A DNA stretch of 64,000 nt. Source: Rhizomys pruinosus (lineage: Eukaryota; Chordata; Mammalia; Rodentia; Spalacidae). The stretch lies in NCBI GenBank assembly GCA_009823505.1, contig VZQC01004730.1:873756-937755 (forward strand), given 5' to 3'. Position 1 is the stretch's first letter, and the number at the start of each line of letters is the position of its first letter. Shown piece by piece: positions 34,501-46,807 of the stretch. The notes under the pieces are model-generated. The model did not search any database and had not been told where the DNA came from. It worked only from the letters and a program-made list of their open reading frames with translations. The translations under genes and the position numbers were made by a program.

Positions 34501-36620
34501 TGGCCCAGCGCCCGTCCCGCCTCAAGGCCCCCAGCTCCCAAGCTACTCGCCCAGGTGGCTTCTGGGTACCTGCCCAAAGGCGCAGCCGCCCGGCCGCCGG
34601 ACTCTCGGACCCTCTGGCCCAGCGCCCGGGTCCCGCCCTCAAGGCCCAGCTCCCAAGCTACTCGCCCAGGTGGCTTCTGGGTATCCTGCCAAAGGCGCAG
34701 CCGCCCTGGCCGCCGGACTCTCCGACCCTCTGGCCCAGCGCCCGGGTCCGCCCTCAAGGCCCCAGCTCCCAAGCTACTCGCCCAGGTGGCTTCTGGTATC
34801 CTGCCCAAAGGCGCAGCCGCCCTGGCCGCGGACTCTCCGGACCCTCTGGCCCAGCGCCCGGGTCCCGCCCTCAAGGCCCCAGCTCCCAACTACTCGCCCA
34901 GTGGCTTCTGGTATCCTGCCCAAAGGCGCAGCCGCCCTGCGCGACTCTCCGGACCCTCTGCCCAGCGCCCGGTCCCCGCCCTCAAGGCCCCAGCAGCTCC
35001 CAAGCTACTCGCCCAGGTGGCTTCTGGGTATCCTGCCAAAGGCGCAGCCGCCCTGGCCGCCGGACTCTCCGGACCCTCTGGCCCCAGCGCCGGTCCCGCC
35101 CTCAAGGCCCCAGCTCCCAAGCTACTCGCCCGGTGGCTTCTGGGTATCCTGCCAAAGGCGCAGCGCCCTGGCCCCGGACTCTCCGGACCCTCTGGCCCAG
35201 GCCCGGGTCCCGCCCTCAAGGCCCCAGCTCCCAAGCTAATCGCCCAGGTGGCTTCTGGGTACCTGCCCAAAGGCGCAGCCGCCCTGGCCGCCGGACTCTC
35301 CGGACCCTCTGGCCCAGCGCCCGGTCCCGCCTCAAGGCCCAGCAGCTCCCAAGCTACTCGCCCAGGTGGCTTCTGGGTATCCTGCCCAAAGGCGCAGCCG
35401 CCCTGGGCGCCGGACCTCCGGACCCTCTGGCCCAGCTCGCCGGGTCCCGCCCTCAAGGCCCCAGCTCCCAAGCTACTCGCCCAGGTGGCTTCTGGGTATC
35501 CTGCCCAAAGGCGCAGCCGCCCTGGCCGCGGCTCTCCGGACCCTCTGGCCCAGCGCCGGGTCCCGCCCTCAAGGCCCCAGCTCCCAAGCTACTCCCCAGG
35601 TGTTCTGGTATCCTGCCCAAAGGCGCAGCCGCCCTGGCCGCCGGACTCTCCGGACCCTCTGGCCCAGCGCCCGGGTCCCGCCCTCAAGGCCCCAGCTCCA
35701 AGCTACTACTCGCCCAGGTGGCTTCTGGGTATCCTGCCCAAAGGCGCAGCCGCCCTGGCCGCCGGACTCTCCGGACCCTCTGGCCCAGCGCCCGGGTCCC
35801 GCCCTCAAGGCCCCAGCTCCCAAGCTACTCGCCCAGGTGGCTTCTGGGTATCCGCCCAAAGGCGCAGCCGCCTGGCCGCCGGACTCTCCGGACCCTCTGG
35901 CCCAGCGCCCGTGTCCCGCCTCAAGGCCCCAGCTCCCAAGCTACTCGCCCAGGTGGCTTCTGGGTATCCTGCCCAAAGGCGCAGCCGCCCTGGCCGCCGG
36001 ACTCTCCGGACCCTCTGGCCCAGCGCCCGGGTCCCGCCCTCAAGCCCCAGCTCCCAAGCTACTCGCCCAGGTGGCTTCTGGGTATCCTGCCCAAGGCGCA
36101 GCCGCACTGGCCGCCGACTCGCGGACTCTCCGGACCCTCTGGCCCAGCGCCCGGGTCCCGCCCTCAAGGCCCCAGCTCCCAAGCTACTCCCAGGTGGCTT
36201 CTGGGTATCCTGCCAAAGGCGCAGCCGCCCTGGCCGCCGGACTCTCCGGACCCTCTGGCCCAGCGCCCGGGTCCCGCCCTCAAGGCCCCAGCTCCCAAAC
36301 TACGCCCCAGGTGGCTTCTGGGTATCCTGCCCAAAGGCGCAGCCGCCCTGGCCGCCGGACTCTCCGACCTCTGGCCCAGCGCCCGGTTCCCGCCTCAAGG
36401 CCCCAGCTCCCAAGCTACTCGCCCAGGTGGCTTCTGGGTATCCTGCTCAAGGCGCAGCCGCCCTGGCCGCCGGACCTCCGGACCCTCTGGCCCAGCCCGG
36501 GTCCCCCCCTCAAGGCCCCAGCTCCCAAGCTACTCGCCCAGGTGGCTTTCTGGGTATCCTGCCCAAAGGCGCAGCCGCCCTGGCCCGCCGTACGCTCGGA
36601 TCTCCGGACCCTCTGGCCCA
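31589..36620 (+). repeat. Left part of the array: units with scattered indels
   Basis: The mean unit is about 117 bp rather than 119. Nearly every unit has one to several single-base deletions, with occasional short insertions (such as doubled CTA or CAG). Substitutions are rare, and CpG-to-TpG change is almost absent. This does not look like natural edge decay. Confidence 0.88.
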
Positions 36621-39600
36621 GCGCCCGGGTCCCGCCCTCAAGGCCCCAGCTCCCAAGCTACTCGCCCAGGTGGCTTCTGGGTATCCTGCCCAAAGGCGCA
36701 GCCGCCCTGGCCGCCGGACTCTCCGGACCCTCTGGCCCAGCGCCCGGGTCCCGCCCTCAAGGCCCCAGCTCCCAAGCTACTCGCCCAGGTGGCTTCTGGG
36801 TATCCTGCCCAAAGGCGCAGCCGCCCTGGCCGCCGGACTCTCCGGACCCTCTGGCCCAGCGCCCGGGTCCCGCCCTCAAGGCCCCAGCTCCCAAGCTACT
36901 CGCCCAGGTGGCTTCTGGGTATCCTGCCCAAAGGCGCAGCCGCCCTGGCCGCCGGACTCTCCGGACCCTCTGGCCCAGCGCCCGGGTCCCGCCCTCAAGG
37001 CCCCAGCTCCCAAGCTACTCGCCCAGGTGGCTTCTGGGTATCCTGCCCAAAGGCGCAGCCGCCCTGGCCGCCGGACTCTCCGGACCCTCTGGCCCAGCGC
37101 CCGGGTCCCGCCCTCAAGGCCCCAGCTCCCAAGCTACTCGCCCAGGTGGCTTCTGGGTATCCTGCCCAAAGGCGCAGCCGCCCTGGCCGCCGGACTCTCC
37201 GGACCCTCTGGCCCAGCGCCCGGGTCCCGCCCTCAAGGCCCCAGCTCCCAAGCTACTCGCCCAGGTGGCTTCTGGGTATCCTGCCCAAAGGCGCAGCCGC
37301 CCTGGCCGCCGGACTCTCCGGACCCTCTGGCCCAGCGCCCGGGTCCCGCCCTCAAGGCCCCAGCTCCCAAGCTACTCGCCCAGGTGGCTTCTGGGTATCC
37401 TGCCCAAAGGCGCAGCCGCCCTGGCCGCCGGACTCTCCGGACCCTCTGGCCCAGCGCCCGGGTCCCGCCCTCAAGGCCCCAGCTCCCAAGCTACTCGCCC
37501 AGGTGGCTTCTGGGTATCCTGCCCAAAGGCGCAGCCGCCCTGGCCGCCGGACTCTCCGGACCCTCTGGCCCAGCGCCCGGGTCCCGCCCTCAAGGCCCCA
37601 GCTCCCAAGCTACTCGCCCAGGTGGCTTCTGGGTATCCTGCCCAAAGGCGCAGCCGCCCTGGCCGCCGGACTCTCCGGACCCTCTGGCCCAGCGCCCGGG
37701 TCCCGCCCTCAAGGCCCCAGCTCCCAAGCTACTCGCCCAGGTGGCTTCTGGGTATCCTGCCCAAAGGCGCAGCCGCCCTGGCCGCCGGACTCTCCGGACC
37801 CTCTGGCCCAGCGCCCGGGTCCCGCCCTCAAGGCCCCAGCTCCCAAGCTACTCGCCCAGGTGGCTTCTGGGTATCCTGCCCAAAGGCGCAGCCGCCCTGG
37901 CCGCCGGACTCTCCGGACCCTCTGGCCCAGCGCCCGGGTCCCGCCCTCAAGGCCCCAGCTCCCAAGCTACTCGCCCAGGTGGCTTCTGGGTATCCTGCCC
38001 AAAGGCGCAGCCGCCCTGGCCGCCGGACTCTCCGGACCCTCTGGCCCAGCGCCCGGGTCCCGCCCTCAAGGCCCCAGCTCCCAAGCTACTCGCCCAGGTG
38101 GCTTCTGGGTATCCTGCCCAAAGGCGCAGCCGCCCTGGCCGCCGGACTCTCCGGACCCTCTGGCCCAGCGCCCGGGTCCCGCCCTCAAGGCCCCAGCTCC
38201 CAAGCTACTCGCCCAGGTGGCTTCTGGGTATCCTGCCCAAAGGCGCAGCCGCCCTGGCCGCCGGACTCTCCGGACCCTCTGGCCCAGCGCCCGGGTCCCG
38301 CCCTCAAGGCCCCAGCTCCCAAGCTACTCGCCCAGGTGGCTTCTGGGTATCCTGCCCAAAGGCGCAGCCGCCCTGGCCGCCGGACTCTCCGGACCCTCTG
38401 GCCCAGCGCCCGGGTCCCGCCCTCAAGGCCCCAGCTCCCAAGCTACTCGCCCAGGTGGCTTCTGGGTATCCTGCCCAAAGGCGCAGCCGCCCTGGCCGCC
38501 GGACTCTCCGGACCCTCTGGCCCAGCGCCCGGGTCCCGCCCTCAAGGCCCCAGCTCCCAAGCTACTCGCCCAGGTGGCTTCTGGGTATCCTGCCCAAAGG
38601 CGCAGCCGCCCTGGCCGCCGGACTCTCCGGACCCTCTGGCCCAGCGCCCGGGTCCCGCCCTCAAGGCCCCAGCTCCCAAGCTACTCGCCCAGGTGGCTTC
38701 TGGGTATCCTGCCCAAAGGCGCAGCCGCCCTGGCCGCCGGACTCTCCGGACCCTCTGGCCCAGCGCCCGGGTCCCGCCCTCAAGGCCCCAGCTCCCAAGC
38801 TACTCGCCCAGGTGGCTTCTGGGTATCCTGCCCAAAGGCGCAGCCGCCCTGGCCGCCGGACTCTCCGGACCCTCTGGCCCAGCGCCCGGGTCCCGCCCTC
38901 AAGGCCCCAGCTCCCAAGCTACTCGCCCAGGTGGCTTCTGGGTATCCTGCCCAAAGGCGCAGCCGCCCTGGCCGCCGGACTCTCCGGACCCTCTGGCCCA
39001 GCGCCCGGGTCCCGCCCTCAAGGCCCCAGCTCCCAAGCTACTCGCCCAGGTGGCTTCTGGGTATCCTGCCCAAAGGCGCAGCCGCCCTGGCCGCCGGACT
39101 CTCCGGACCCTCTGGCCCAGCGCCCGGGTCCCGCCCTCAAGGCCCCAGCTCCCAAGCTACTCGCCCAGGTGGCTTCTGGGTATCCTGCCCAAAGGCGCAG
39201 CCGCCCTGGCCGCCGGACTCTCCGGACCCTCTGGCCCAGCGCCCGGGTCCCGCCCTCAAGGCCCCAGCTCCCAAGCTACTCGCCCAGGTGGCTTCTGGGT
39301 ATCCTGCCCAAAGGCGCAGCCGCCCTGGCCGCCGGACTCTCCGGACCCTCTGGCCCAGCGCCCGGGTCCCGCCCTCAAGGCCCCAGCTCCCAAGCTACTC
39401 GCCCAGGTGGCTTCTGGGTATCCTGCCCAAAGGCGCAGCCGCCCTGGCCGCCGGACTCTCCGGACCCTCTGGCCCAGCGCCCGGGTCCCGCCCTCAAGGC
39501 CCCAGCTCCCAAGCTACTCGCCCAGGTGGCTTCTGGGTATCCTGCCCAAAGGCGCAGCCGCCCTGGCCGCCGGACTCTCCGGACCCTCTGGCCCAGCGCC

Positions 39601-42600
39601 CGGGTCCCGCCCTCAAGGCCCCAGCTCCCAAGCTACTCGCCCAGGTGGCTTCTGGGTATCCTGCCCAAAGGCGCAGCCGCCCTGGCCGCCGGACTCTCCG
39701 GACCCTCTGGCCCAGCGCCCGGGTCCCGCCCTCAAGGCCCCAGCTCCCAAGCTACTCGCCCAGGTGGCTTCTGGGTATCCTGCCCAAAGGCGCAGCCGCC
39801 CTGGCCGCCGGACTCTCCGGACCCTCTGGCCCAGCGCCCGGGTCCCGCCCTCAAGGCCCCAGCTCCCAAGCTACTCGCCCAGGTGGCTTCTGGGTATCCT
39901 GCCCAAAGGCGCAGCCGCCCTGGCCGCCGGACTCTCCGGACCCTCTGGCCCAGCGCCCGGGTCCCGCCCTCAAGGCCCCAGCTCCCAAGCTACTCGCCCA
40001 GGTGGCTTCTGGGTATCCTGCCCAAAGGCGCAGCCGCCCTGGCCGCCGGACTCTCCGGACCCTCTGGCCCAGCGCCCGGGTCCCGCCCTCAAGGCCCCAG
40101 CTCCCAAGCTACTCGCCCAGGTGGCTTCTGGGTATCCTGCCCAAAGGCGCAGCCGCCCTGGCCGCCGGACTCTCCGGACCCTCTGGCCCAGCGCCCGGGT
40201 CCCGCCCTCAAGGCCCCAGCTCCCAAGCTACTCGCCCAGGTGGCTTCTGGGTATCCTGCCCAAAGGCGCAGCCGCCCTGGCCGCCGGACTCTCCGGACCC
40301 TCTGGCCCAGCGCCCGGGTCCCGCCCTCAAGGCCCCAGCTCCCAAGCTACTCGCCCAGGTGGCTTCTGGGTATCCTGCCCAAAGGCGCAGCCGCCCTGGC
40401 CGCCGGACTCTCCGGACCCTCTGGCCCAGCGCCCGGGTCCCGCCCTCAAGGCCCCAGCTCCCAAGCTACTCGCCCAGGTGGCTTCTGGGTATCCTGCCCA
40501 AAGGCGCAGCCGCCCTGGCCGCCGGACTCTCCGGACCCTCTGGCCCAGCGCCCGGGTCCCGCCCTCAAGGCCCCAGCTCCCAAGCTACTCGCCCAGGTGG
40601 CTTCTGGGTATCCTGCCCAAAGGCGCAGCCGCCCTGGCCGCCGGACTCTCCGGACCCTCTGGCCCAGCGCCCGGGTCCCGCCCTCAAGGCCCCAGCTCCC
40701 AAGCTACTCGCCCAGGTGGCTTCTGGGTATCCTGCCCAAAGGCGCAGCCGCCCTGGCCGCCGGACTCTCCGGACCCTCTGGCCCAGCGCCCGGGTCCCGC
40801 CCTCAAGGCCCCAGCTCCCAAGCTACTCGCCCAGGTGGCTTCTGGGTATCCTGCCCAAAGGCGCAGCCGCCCTGGCCGCCGGACTCTCCGGACCCTCTGG
40901 CCCAGCGCCCGGGTCCCGCCCTCAAGGCCCCAGCTCCCAAGCTACTCGCCCAGGTGGCTTCTGGGTATCCTGCCCAAAGGCGCAGCCGCCCTGGCCGCCG
41001 GACTCTCCGGACCCTCTGGCCCAGCGCCCGGGTCCCGCCCTCAAGGCCCCAGCTCCCAAGCTACTCGCCCAGGTGGCTTCTGGGTATCCTGCCCAAAGGC
41101 GCAGCCGCCCTGGCCGCCGGACTCTCCGGACCCTCTGGCCCAGCGCCCGGGTCCCGCCCTCAAGGCCCCAGCTCCCAAGCTACTCGCCCAGGTGGCTTCT
41201 GGGTATCCTGCCCAAAGGCGCAGCCGCCCTGGCCGCCGGACTCTCCGGACCCTCTGGCCCAGCGCCCGGGTCCCGCCCTCAAGGCCCCAGCTCCCAAGCT
41301 ACTCGCCCAGGTGGCTTCTGGGTATCCTGCCCAAAGGCGCAGCCGCCCTGGCCGCCGGACTCTCCGGACCCTCTGGCCCAGCGCCCGGGTCCCGCCCTCA
41401 AGGCCCCAGCTCCCAAGCTACTCGCCCAGGTGGCTTCTGGGTATCCTGCCCAAAGGCGCAGCCGCCCTGGCCGCCGGACTCTCCGGACCCTCTGGCCCAG
41501 CGCCCGGGTCCCGCCCTCAAGGCCCCAGCTCCCAAGCTACTCGCCCAGGTGGCTTCTGGGTATCCTGCCCAAAGGCGCAGCCGCCCTGGCCGCCGGACTC
41601 TCCGGACCCTCTGGCCCAGCGCCCGGGTCCCGCCCTCAAGGCCCCAGCTCCCAAGCTACTCGCCCAGGTGGCTTCTGGGTATCCTGCCCAAAGGCGCAGC
41701 CGCCCTGGCCGCCGGACTCTCCGGACCCTCTGGCCCAGCGCCCGGGTCCCGCCCTCAAGGCCCCAGCTCCCAAGCTACTCGCCCAGGTGGCTTCTGGGTA
41801 TCCTGCCCAAAGGCGCAGCCGCCCTGGCCGCCGGACTCTCCGGACCCTCTGGCCCAGCGCCCGGGTCCCGCCCTCAAGGCCCCAGCTCCCAAGCTACTCG
41901 CCCAGGTGGCTTCTGGGTATCCTGCCCAAAGGCGCAGCCGCCCTGGCCGCCGGACTCTCCGGACCCTCTGGCCCAGCGCCCGGGTCCCGCCCTCAAGGCC
42001 CCAGCTCCCAAGCTACTCGCCCAGGTGGCTTCTGGGTATCCTGCCCAAAGGCGCAGCCGCCCTGGCCGCCGGACTCTCCGGACCCTCTGGCCCAGCGCCC
42101 GGGTCCCGCCCTCAAGGCCCCAGCTCCCAAGCTACTCGCCCAGGTGGCTTCTGGGTATCCTGCCCAAAGGCGCAGCCGCCCTGGCCGCCGGACTCTCCGG
42201 ACCCTCTGGCCCAGCGCCCGGGTCCCGCCCTCAAGGCCCCAGCTCCCAAGCTACTCGCCCAGGTGGCTTCTGGGTATCCTGCCCAAAGGCGCAGCCGCCC
42301 TGGCCGCCGGACTCTCCGGACCCTCTGGCCCAGCGCCCGGGTCCCGCCCTCAAGGCCCCAGCTCCCAAGCTACTCGCCCAGGTGGCTTCTGGGTATCCTG
42401 CCCAAAGGCGCAGCCGCCCTGGCCGCCGGACTCTCCGGACCCTCTGGCCCAGCGCCCGGGTCCCGCCCTCAAGGCCCCAGCTCCCAAGCTACTCGCCCAG
42501 GTGGCTTCTGGGTATCCTGCCCAAAGGCGCAGCCGCCCTGGCCGCCGGACTCTCCGGACCCTCTGGCCCAGCGCCCGGGTCCCGCCCTCAAGGCCCCAGC

Positions 42601-45600
42601 TCCCAAGCTACTCGCCCAGGTGGCTTCTGGGTATCCTGCCCAAAGGCGCAGCCGCCCTGGCCGCCGGACTCTCCGGACCCTCTGGCCCAGCGCCCGGGTC
42701 CCGCCCTCAAGGCCCCAGCTCCCAAGCTACTCGCCCAGGTGGCTTCTGGGTATCCTGCCCAAAGGCGCAGCCGCCCTGGCCGCCGGACTCTCCGGACCCT
42801 CTGGCCCAGCGCCCGGGTCCCGCCCTCAAGGCCCCAGCTCCCAAGCTACTCGCCCAGGTGGCTTCTGGGTATCCTGCCCAAAGGCGCAGCCGCCCTGGCC
42901 GCCGGACTCTCCGGACCCTCTGGCCCAGCGCCCGGGTCCCGCCCTCAAGGCCCCAGCTCCCAAGCTACTCGCCCAGGTGGCTTCTGGGTATCCTGCCCAA
43001 AGGCGCAGCCGCCCTGGCCGCCGGACTCTCCGGACCCTCTGGCCCAGCGCCCGGGTCCCGCCCTCAAGGCCCCAGCTCCCAAGCTACTCGCCCAGGTGGC
43101 TTCTGGGTATCCTGCCCAAAGGCGCAGCCGCCCTGGCCGCCGGACTCTCCGGACCCTCTGGCCCAGCGCCCGGGTCCCGCCCTCAAGGCCCCAGCTCCCA
43201 AGCTACTCGCCCAGGTGGCTTCTGGGTATCCTGCCCAAAGGCGCAGCCGCCCTGGCCGCCGGACTCTCCGGACCCTCTGGCCCAGCGCCCGGGTCCCGCC
43301 CTCAAGGCCCCAGCTCCCAAGCTACTCGCCCAGGTGGCTTCTGGGTATCCTGCCCAAAGGCGCAGCCGCCCTGGCCGCCGGACTCTCCGGACCCTCTGGC
43401 CCAGCGCCCGGGTCCCGCCCTCAAGGCCCCAGCTCCCAAGCTACTCGCCCAGGTGGCTTCTGGGTATCCTGCCCAAAGGCGCAGCCGCCCTGGCCGCCGG
43501 ACTCTCCGGACCCTCTGGCCCAGCGCCCGGGTCCCGCCCTCAAGGCCCCAGCTCCCAAGCTACTCGCCCAGGTGGCTTCTGGGTATCCTGCCCAAAGGCG
43601 CAGCCGCCCTGGCCGCCGGACTCTCCGGACCCTCTGGCCCAGCGCCCGGGTCCCGCCCTCAAGGCCCCAGCTCCCAAGCTACTCGCCCAGGTGGCTTCTG
43701 GGTATCCTGCCCAAAGGCGCAGCCGCCCTGGCCGCCGGACTCTCCGGACCCTCTGGCCCAGCGCCCGGGTCCCGCCCTCAAGGCCCCAGCTCCCAAGCTA
43801 CTCGCCCAGGTGGCTTCTGGGTATCCTGCCCAAAGGCGCAGCCGCCCTGGCCGCCGGACTCTCCGGACCCTCTGGCCCAGCGCCCGGGTCCCGCCCTCAA
43901 GGCCCCAGCTCCCAAGCTACTCGCCCAGGTGGCTTCTGGGTATCCTGCCCAAAGGCGCAGCCGCCCTGGCCGCCGGACTCTCCGGACCCTCTGGCCCAGC
44001 GCCCGGGTCCCGCCCTCAAGGCCCCAGCTCCCAAGCTACTCGCCCAGGTGGCTTCTGGGTATCCTGCCCAAAGGCGCAGCCGCCCTGGCCGCCGGACTCT
44101 CCGGACCCTCTGGCCCAGCGCCCGGGTCCCGCCCTCAAGGCCCCAGCTCCCAAGCTACTCGCCCAGGTGGCTTCTGGGTATCCTGCCCAAAGGCGCAGCC
44201 GCCCTGGCCGCCGGACTCTCCGGACCCTCTGGCCCAGCGCCCGGGTCCCGCCCTCAAGGCCCCAGCTCCCAAGCTACTCGCCCAGGTGGCTTCTGGGTAT
44301 CCTGCCCAAAGGCGCAGCCGCCCTGGCCGCCGGACTCTCCGGACCCTCTGGCCCAGCGCCCGGGTCCCGCCCTCAAGGCCCCAGCTCCCAAGCTACTCGC
44401 CCAGGTGGCTTCTGGGTATCCTGCCCAAAGGCGCAGCCGCCCTGGCCGCCGGACTCTCCGGACCCTCTGGCCCAGCGCCCGGGTCCCGCCCTCAAGGCCC
44501 CAGCTCCCAAGCTACTCGCCCAGGTGGCTTCTGGGTATCCTGCCCAAAGGCGCAGCCGCCCTGGCCGCCGGACTCTCCGGACCCTCTGGCCCAGCGCCCG
44601 GGTCCCGCCCTCAAGGCCCCAGCTCCCAAGCTACTCGCCCAGGTGGCTTCTGGGTATCCTGCCCAAAGGCGCAGCCGCCCTGGCCGCCGGACTCTCCGGA
44701 CCCTCTGGCCCAGCGCCCGGGTCCCGCCCTCAAGGCCCCAGCTCCCAAGCTACTCGCCCAGGTGGCTTCTGGGTATCCTGCCCAAAGGCGCAGCCGCCCT
44801 GGCCGCCGGACTCTCCGGACCCTCTGGCCCAGCGCCCGGGTCCCGCCCTCAAGGCCCCAGCTCCCAAGCTACTCGCCCAGGTGGCTTCTGGGTATCCTGC
44901 CCAAAGGCGCAGCCGCCCTGGCCGCCGGACTCTCCGGACCCTCTGGCCCAGCGCCCGGGTCCCGCCCTCAAGGCCCCAGCTCCCAAGCTACTCGCCCAGG
45001 TGGCTTCTGGGTATCCTGCCCAAAGGCGCAGCCGCCCTGGCCGCCGGACTCTCCGGACCCTCTGGCCCAGCGCCCGGGTCCCGCCCTCAAGGCCCCAGCT
45101 CCCAAGCTACTCGCCCAGGTGGCTTCTGGGTATCCTGCCCAAAGGCGCAGCCGCCCTGGCCGCCGGACTCTCCGGACCCTCTGGCCCAGCGCCCGGGTCC
45201 CGCCCTCAAGGCCCCAGCTCCCAAGCTACTCGCCCAGGTGGCTTCTGGGTATCCTGCCCAAAGGCGCAGCCGCCCTGGCCGCCGGACTCTCCGGACCCTC
45301 TGGCCCAGCGCCCGGGTCCCGCCCTCAAGGCCCCAGCTCCCAAGCTACTCGCCCAGGTGGCTTCTGGGTATCCTGCCCAAAGGCGCAGCCGCCCTGGCCG
45401 CCGGACTCTCCGGACCCTCTGGCCCAGCGCCCGGGTCCCGCCCTCAAGGCCCCAGCTCCCAAGCTACTCGCCCAGGTGGCTTCTGGGTATCCTGCCCAAA
45501 GGCGCAGCCGCCCTGGCCGCCGGACTCTCCGGACCCTCTGGCCCAGCGCCCGGGTCCCGCCCTCAAGGCCCCAGCTCCCAAGCTACTCGCCCAGGTGGCT

Positions 45601-46620
45601 TCTGGGTATCCTGCCCAAAGGCGCAGCCGCCCTGGCCGCCGGACTCTCCGGACCCTCTGGCCCAGCGCCCGGGTCCCGCCCTCAAGGCCCCAGCTCCCAA
45701 GCTACTCGCCCAGGTGGCTTCTGGGTATCCTGCCCAAAGGCGCAGCCGCCCTGGCCGCCGGACTCTCCGGACCCTCTGGCCCAGCGCCCGGGTCCCGCCC
45801 TCAAGGCCCCAGCTCCCAAGCTACTCGCCCAGGTGGCTTCTGGGTATCCTGCCCAAAGGCGCAGCCGCCCTGGCCGCCGGACTCTCCGGACCCTCTGGCC
45901 CAGCGCCCGGGTCCCGCCCTCAAGGCCCCAGCTCCCAAGCTACTCGCCCAGGTGGCTTCTGGGTATCCTGCCCAAAGGCGCAGCCGCCCTGGCCGCCGGA
46001 CTCTCCGGACCCTCTGGCCCAGCGCCCGGGTCCCGCCCTCAAGGCCCCAGCTCCCAAGCTACTCGCCCAGGTGGCTTCTGGGTATCCTGCCCAAAGGCGC
46101 AGCCGCCCTGGCCGCCGGACTCTCCGGACCCTCTGGCCCAGCGCCCGGGTCCCGCCCTCAAGGCCCCAGCTCCCAAGCTACTCGCCCAGGTGGCTTCTGG
46201 GTATCCTGCCCAAAGGCGCAGCCGCCCTGGCCGCCGGACTCTCCGGACCCTCTGGCCCAGCGCCCGGGTCCCGCCCTCAAGGCCCCAGCTCCCAAGCTAC
46301 TCGCCCAGGTGGCTTCTGGGTATCCTGCCCAAAGGCGCAGCCGCCCTGGCCGCCGGACTCTCCGGACCCTCTGGCCCAGCGCCCGGGTCCCGCCCTCAAG
46401 GCCCCAGCTCCCAAGCTACTCGCCCAGGTGGCTTCTGGGTATCCTGCCCAAAGGCGCAGCCGCCCTGGCCGCCGGACTCTCCGGACCCTCTGGCCCAGCG
46501 CCCGGGTCCCGCCCTCAAGGCCCCAGCTCCCAAGCTACTCGCCCAGGTGGCTTCTGGGTATCCTGCCCAAAGGCGCAGCCGCCCTGGCCGCCGGACTCTC
46601 CGGACCCTCTGGCCCAGCGC
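36621..46620 (+). repeat. Homogeneous core of the array
   Basis: Unit positions stay in exact 119-bp register over 84 periods, and I saw no base difference on reading it. This means recent amplification and homogenisation, or a consensus written repeatedly by the assembler. Confidence 0.93.
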
Positions 46621-46768
46621 CCGGGTCCCGTCCTCAAGGCCCCAGCTCCCAAGCTACTCGCCCAGGTGGCTTCTGGGTATCCTGCCCAAAGGCGCAGCTG
46701 CCCTGGCCGCCGGACTCTCTGGACCCTCTGGCCCAGCGCCCGGGTCCACCCTCAAGGCCCCAGCTCCC

Positions 46769-46807
46769 CACCAGTGCTCTTAAACAATGAGCCATCTCTC
46801 TACTCCC
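46769..46807 (-). mobile_element. SINE head fragment at the array's right edge
   Basis: 'accagtgctcttaaacaatg' and 'agccatctctctactccc' match the tRNA-like head of the B2/B3-type SINEs on the - strand. Only about 39 bp remain before unique sequence, so the array is joined to a broken SINE. Confidence 0.68.

Larger units (their letters stand above)
31589..46768 (+). repeat. 119-bp GC-rich tandem array (about 128 units)
   Basis: The unit CTCGCCCAGG...CCCAAGCTA repeats with a 119-bp period (for example starts at 36661 and 36780). I counted about 43 indel-bearing units before 36667, then exactly 84 periods to 46663, then a partial last unit. The unit is 73% GC (87 of 119) with nine CpGs. It has no TAA, TAG or TGA in any + frame and one TAG on the - strand. 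The period is not a multiple of 3, so a reading frame cycles through all phases. It has no spacer structure. It is a minisatellite or satellite that I do not recognise from any family. Confidence 0.97.

Noticed and set aside
31781..36182. A row of - strand open frames of 78-193 codons in the left part of the array
   Set aside because: They are the intervals between the TAG codons that occur once per unit, shifted by indels. No independent coding evidence.
31589..46768. CRISPR array
   Set aside because: There are no unique spacers between short repeats; the whole 119 bp is repeated. The context is a rodent genome.
31589..46768. Telomeric, centromeric or rDNA identity for the array
   Set aside because: No TTAGGG units, no AT-rich centromeric character and no recognisable rRNA or spacer sequence. 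The unit matches none of these.
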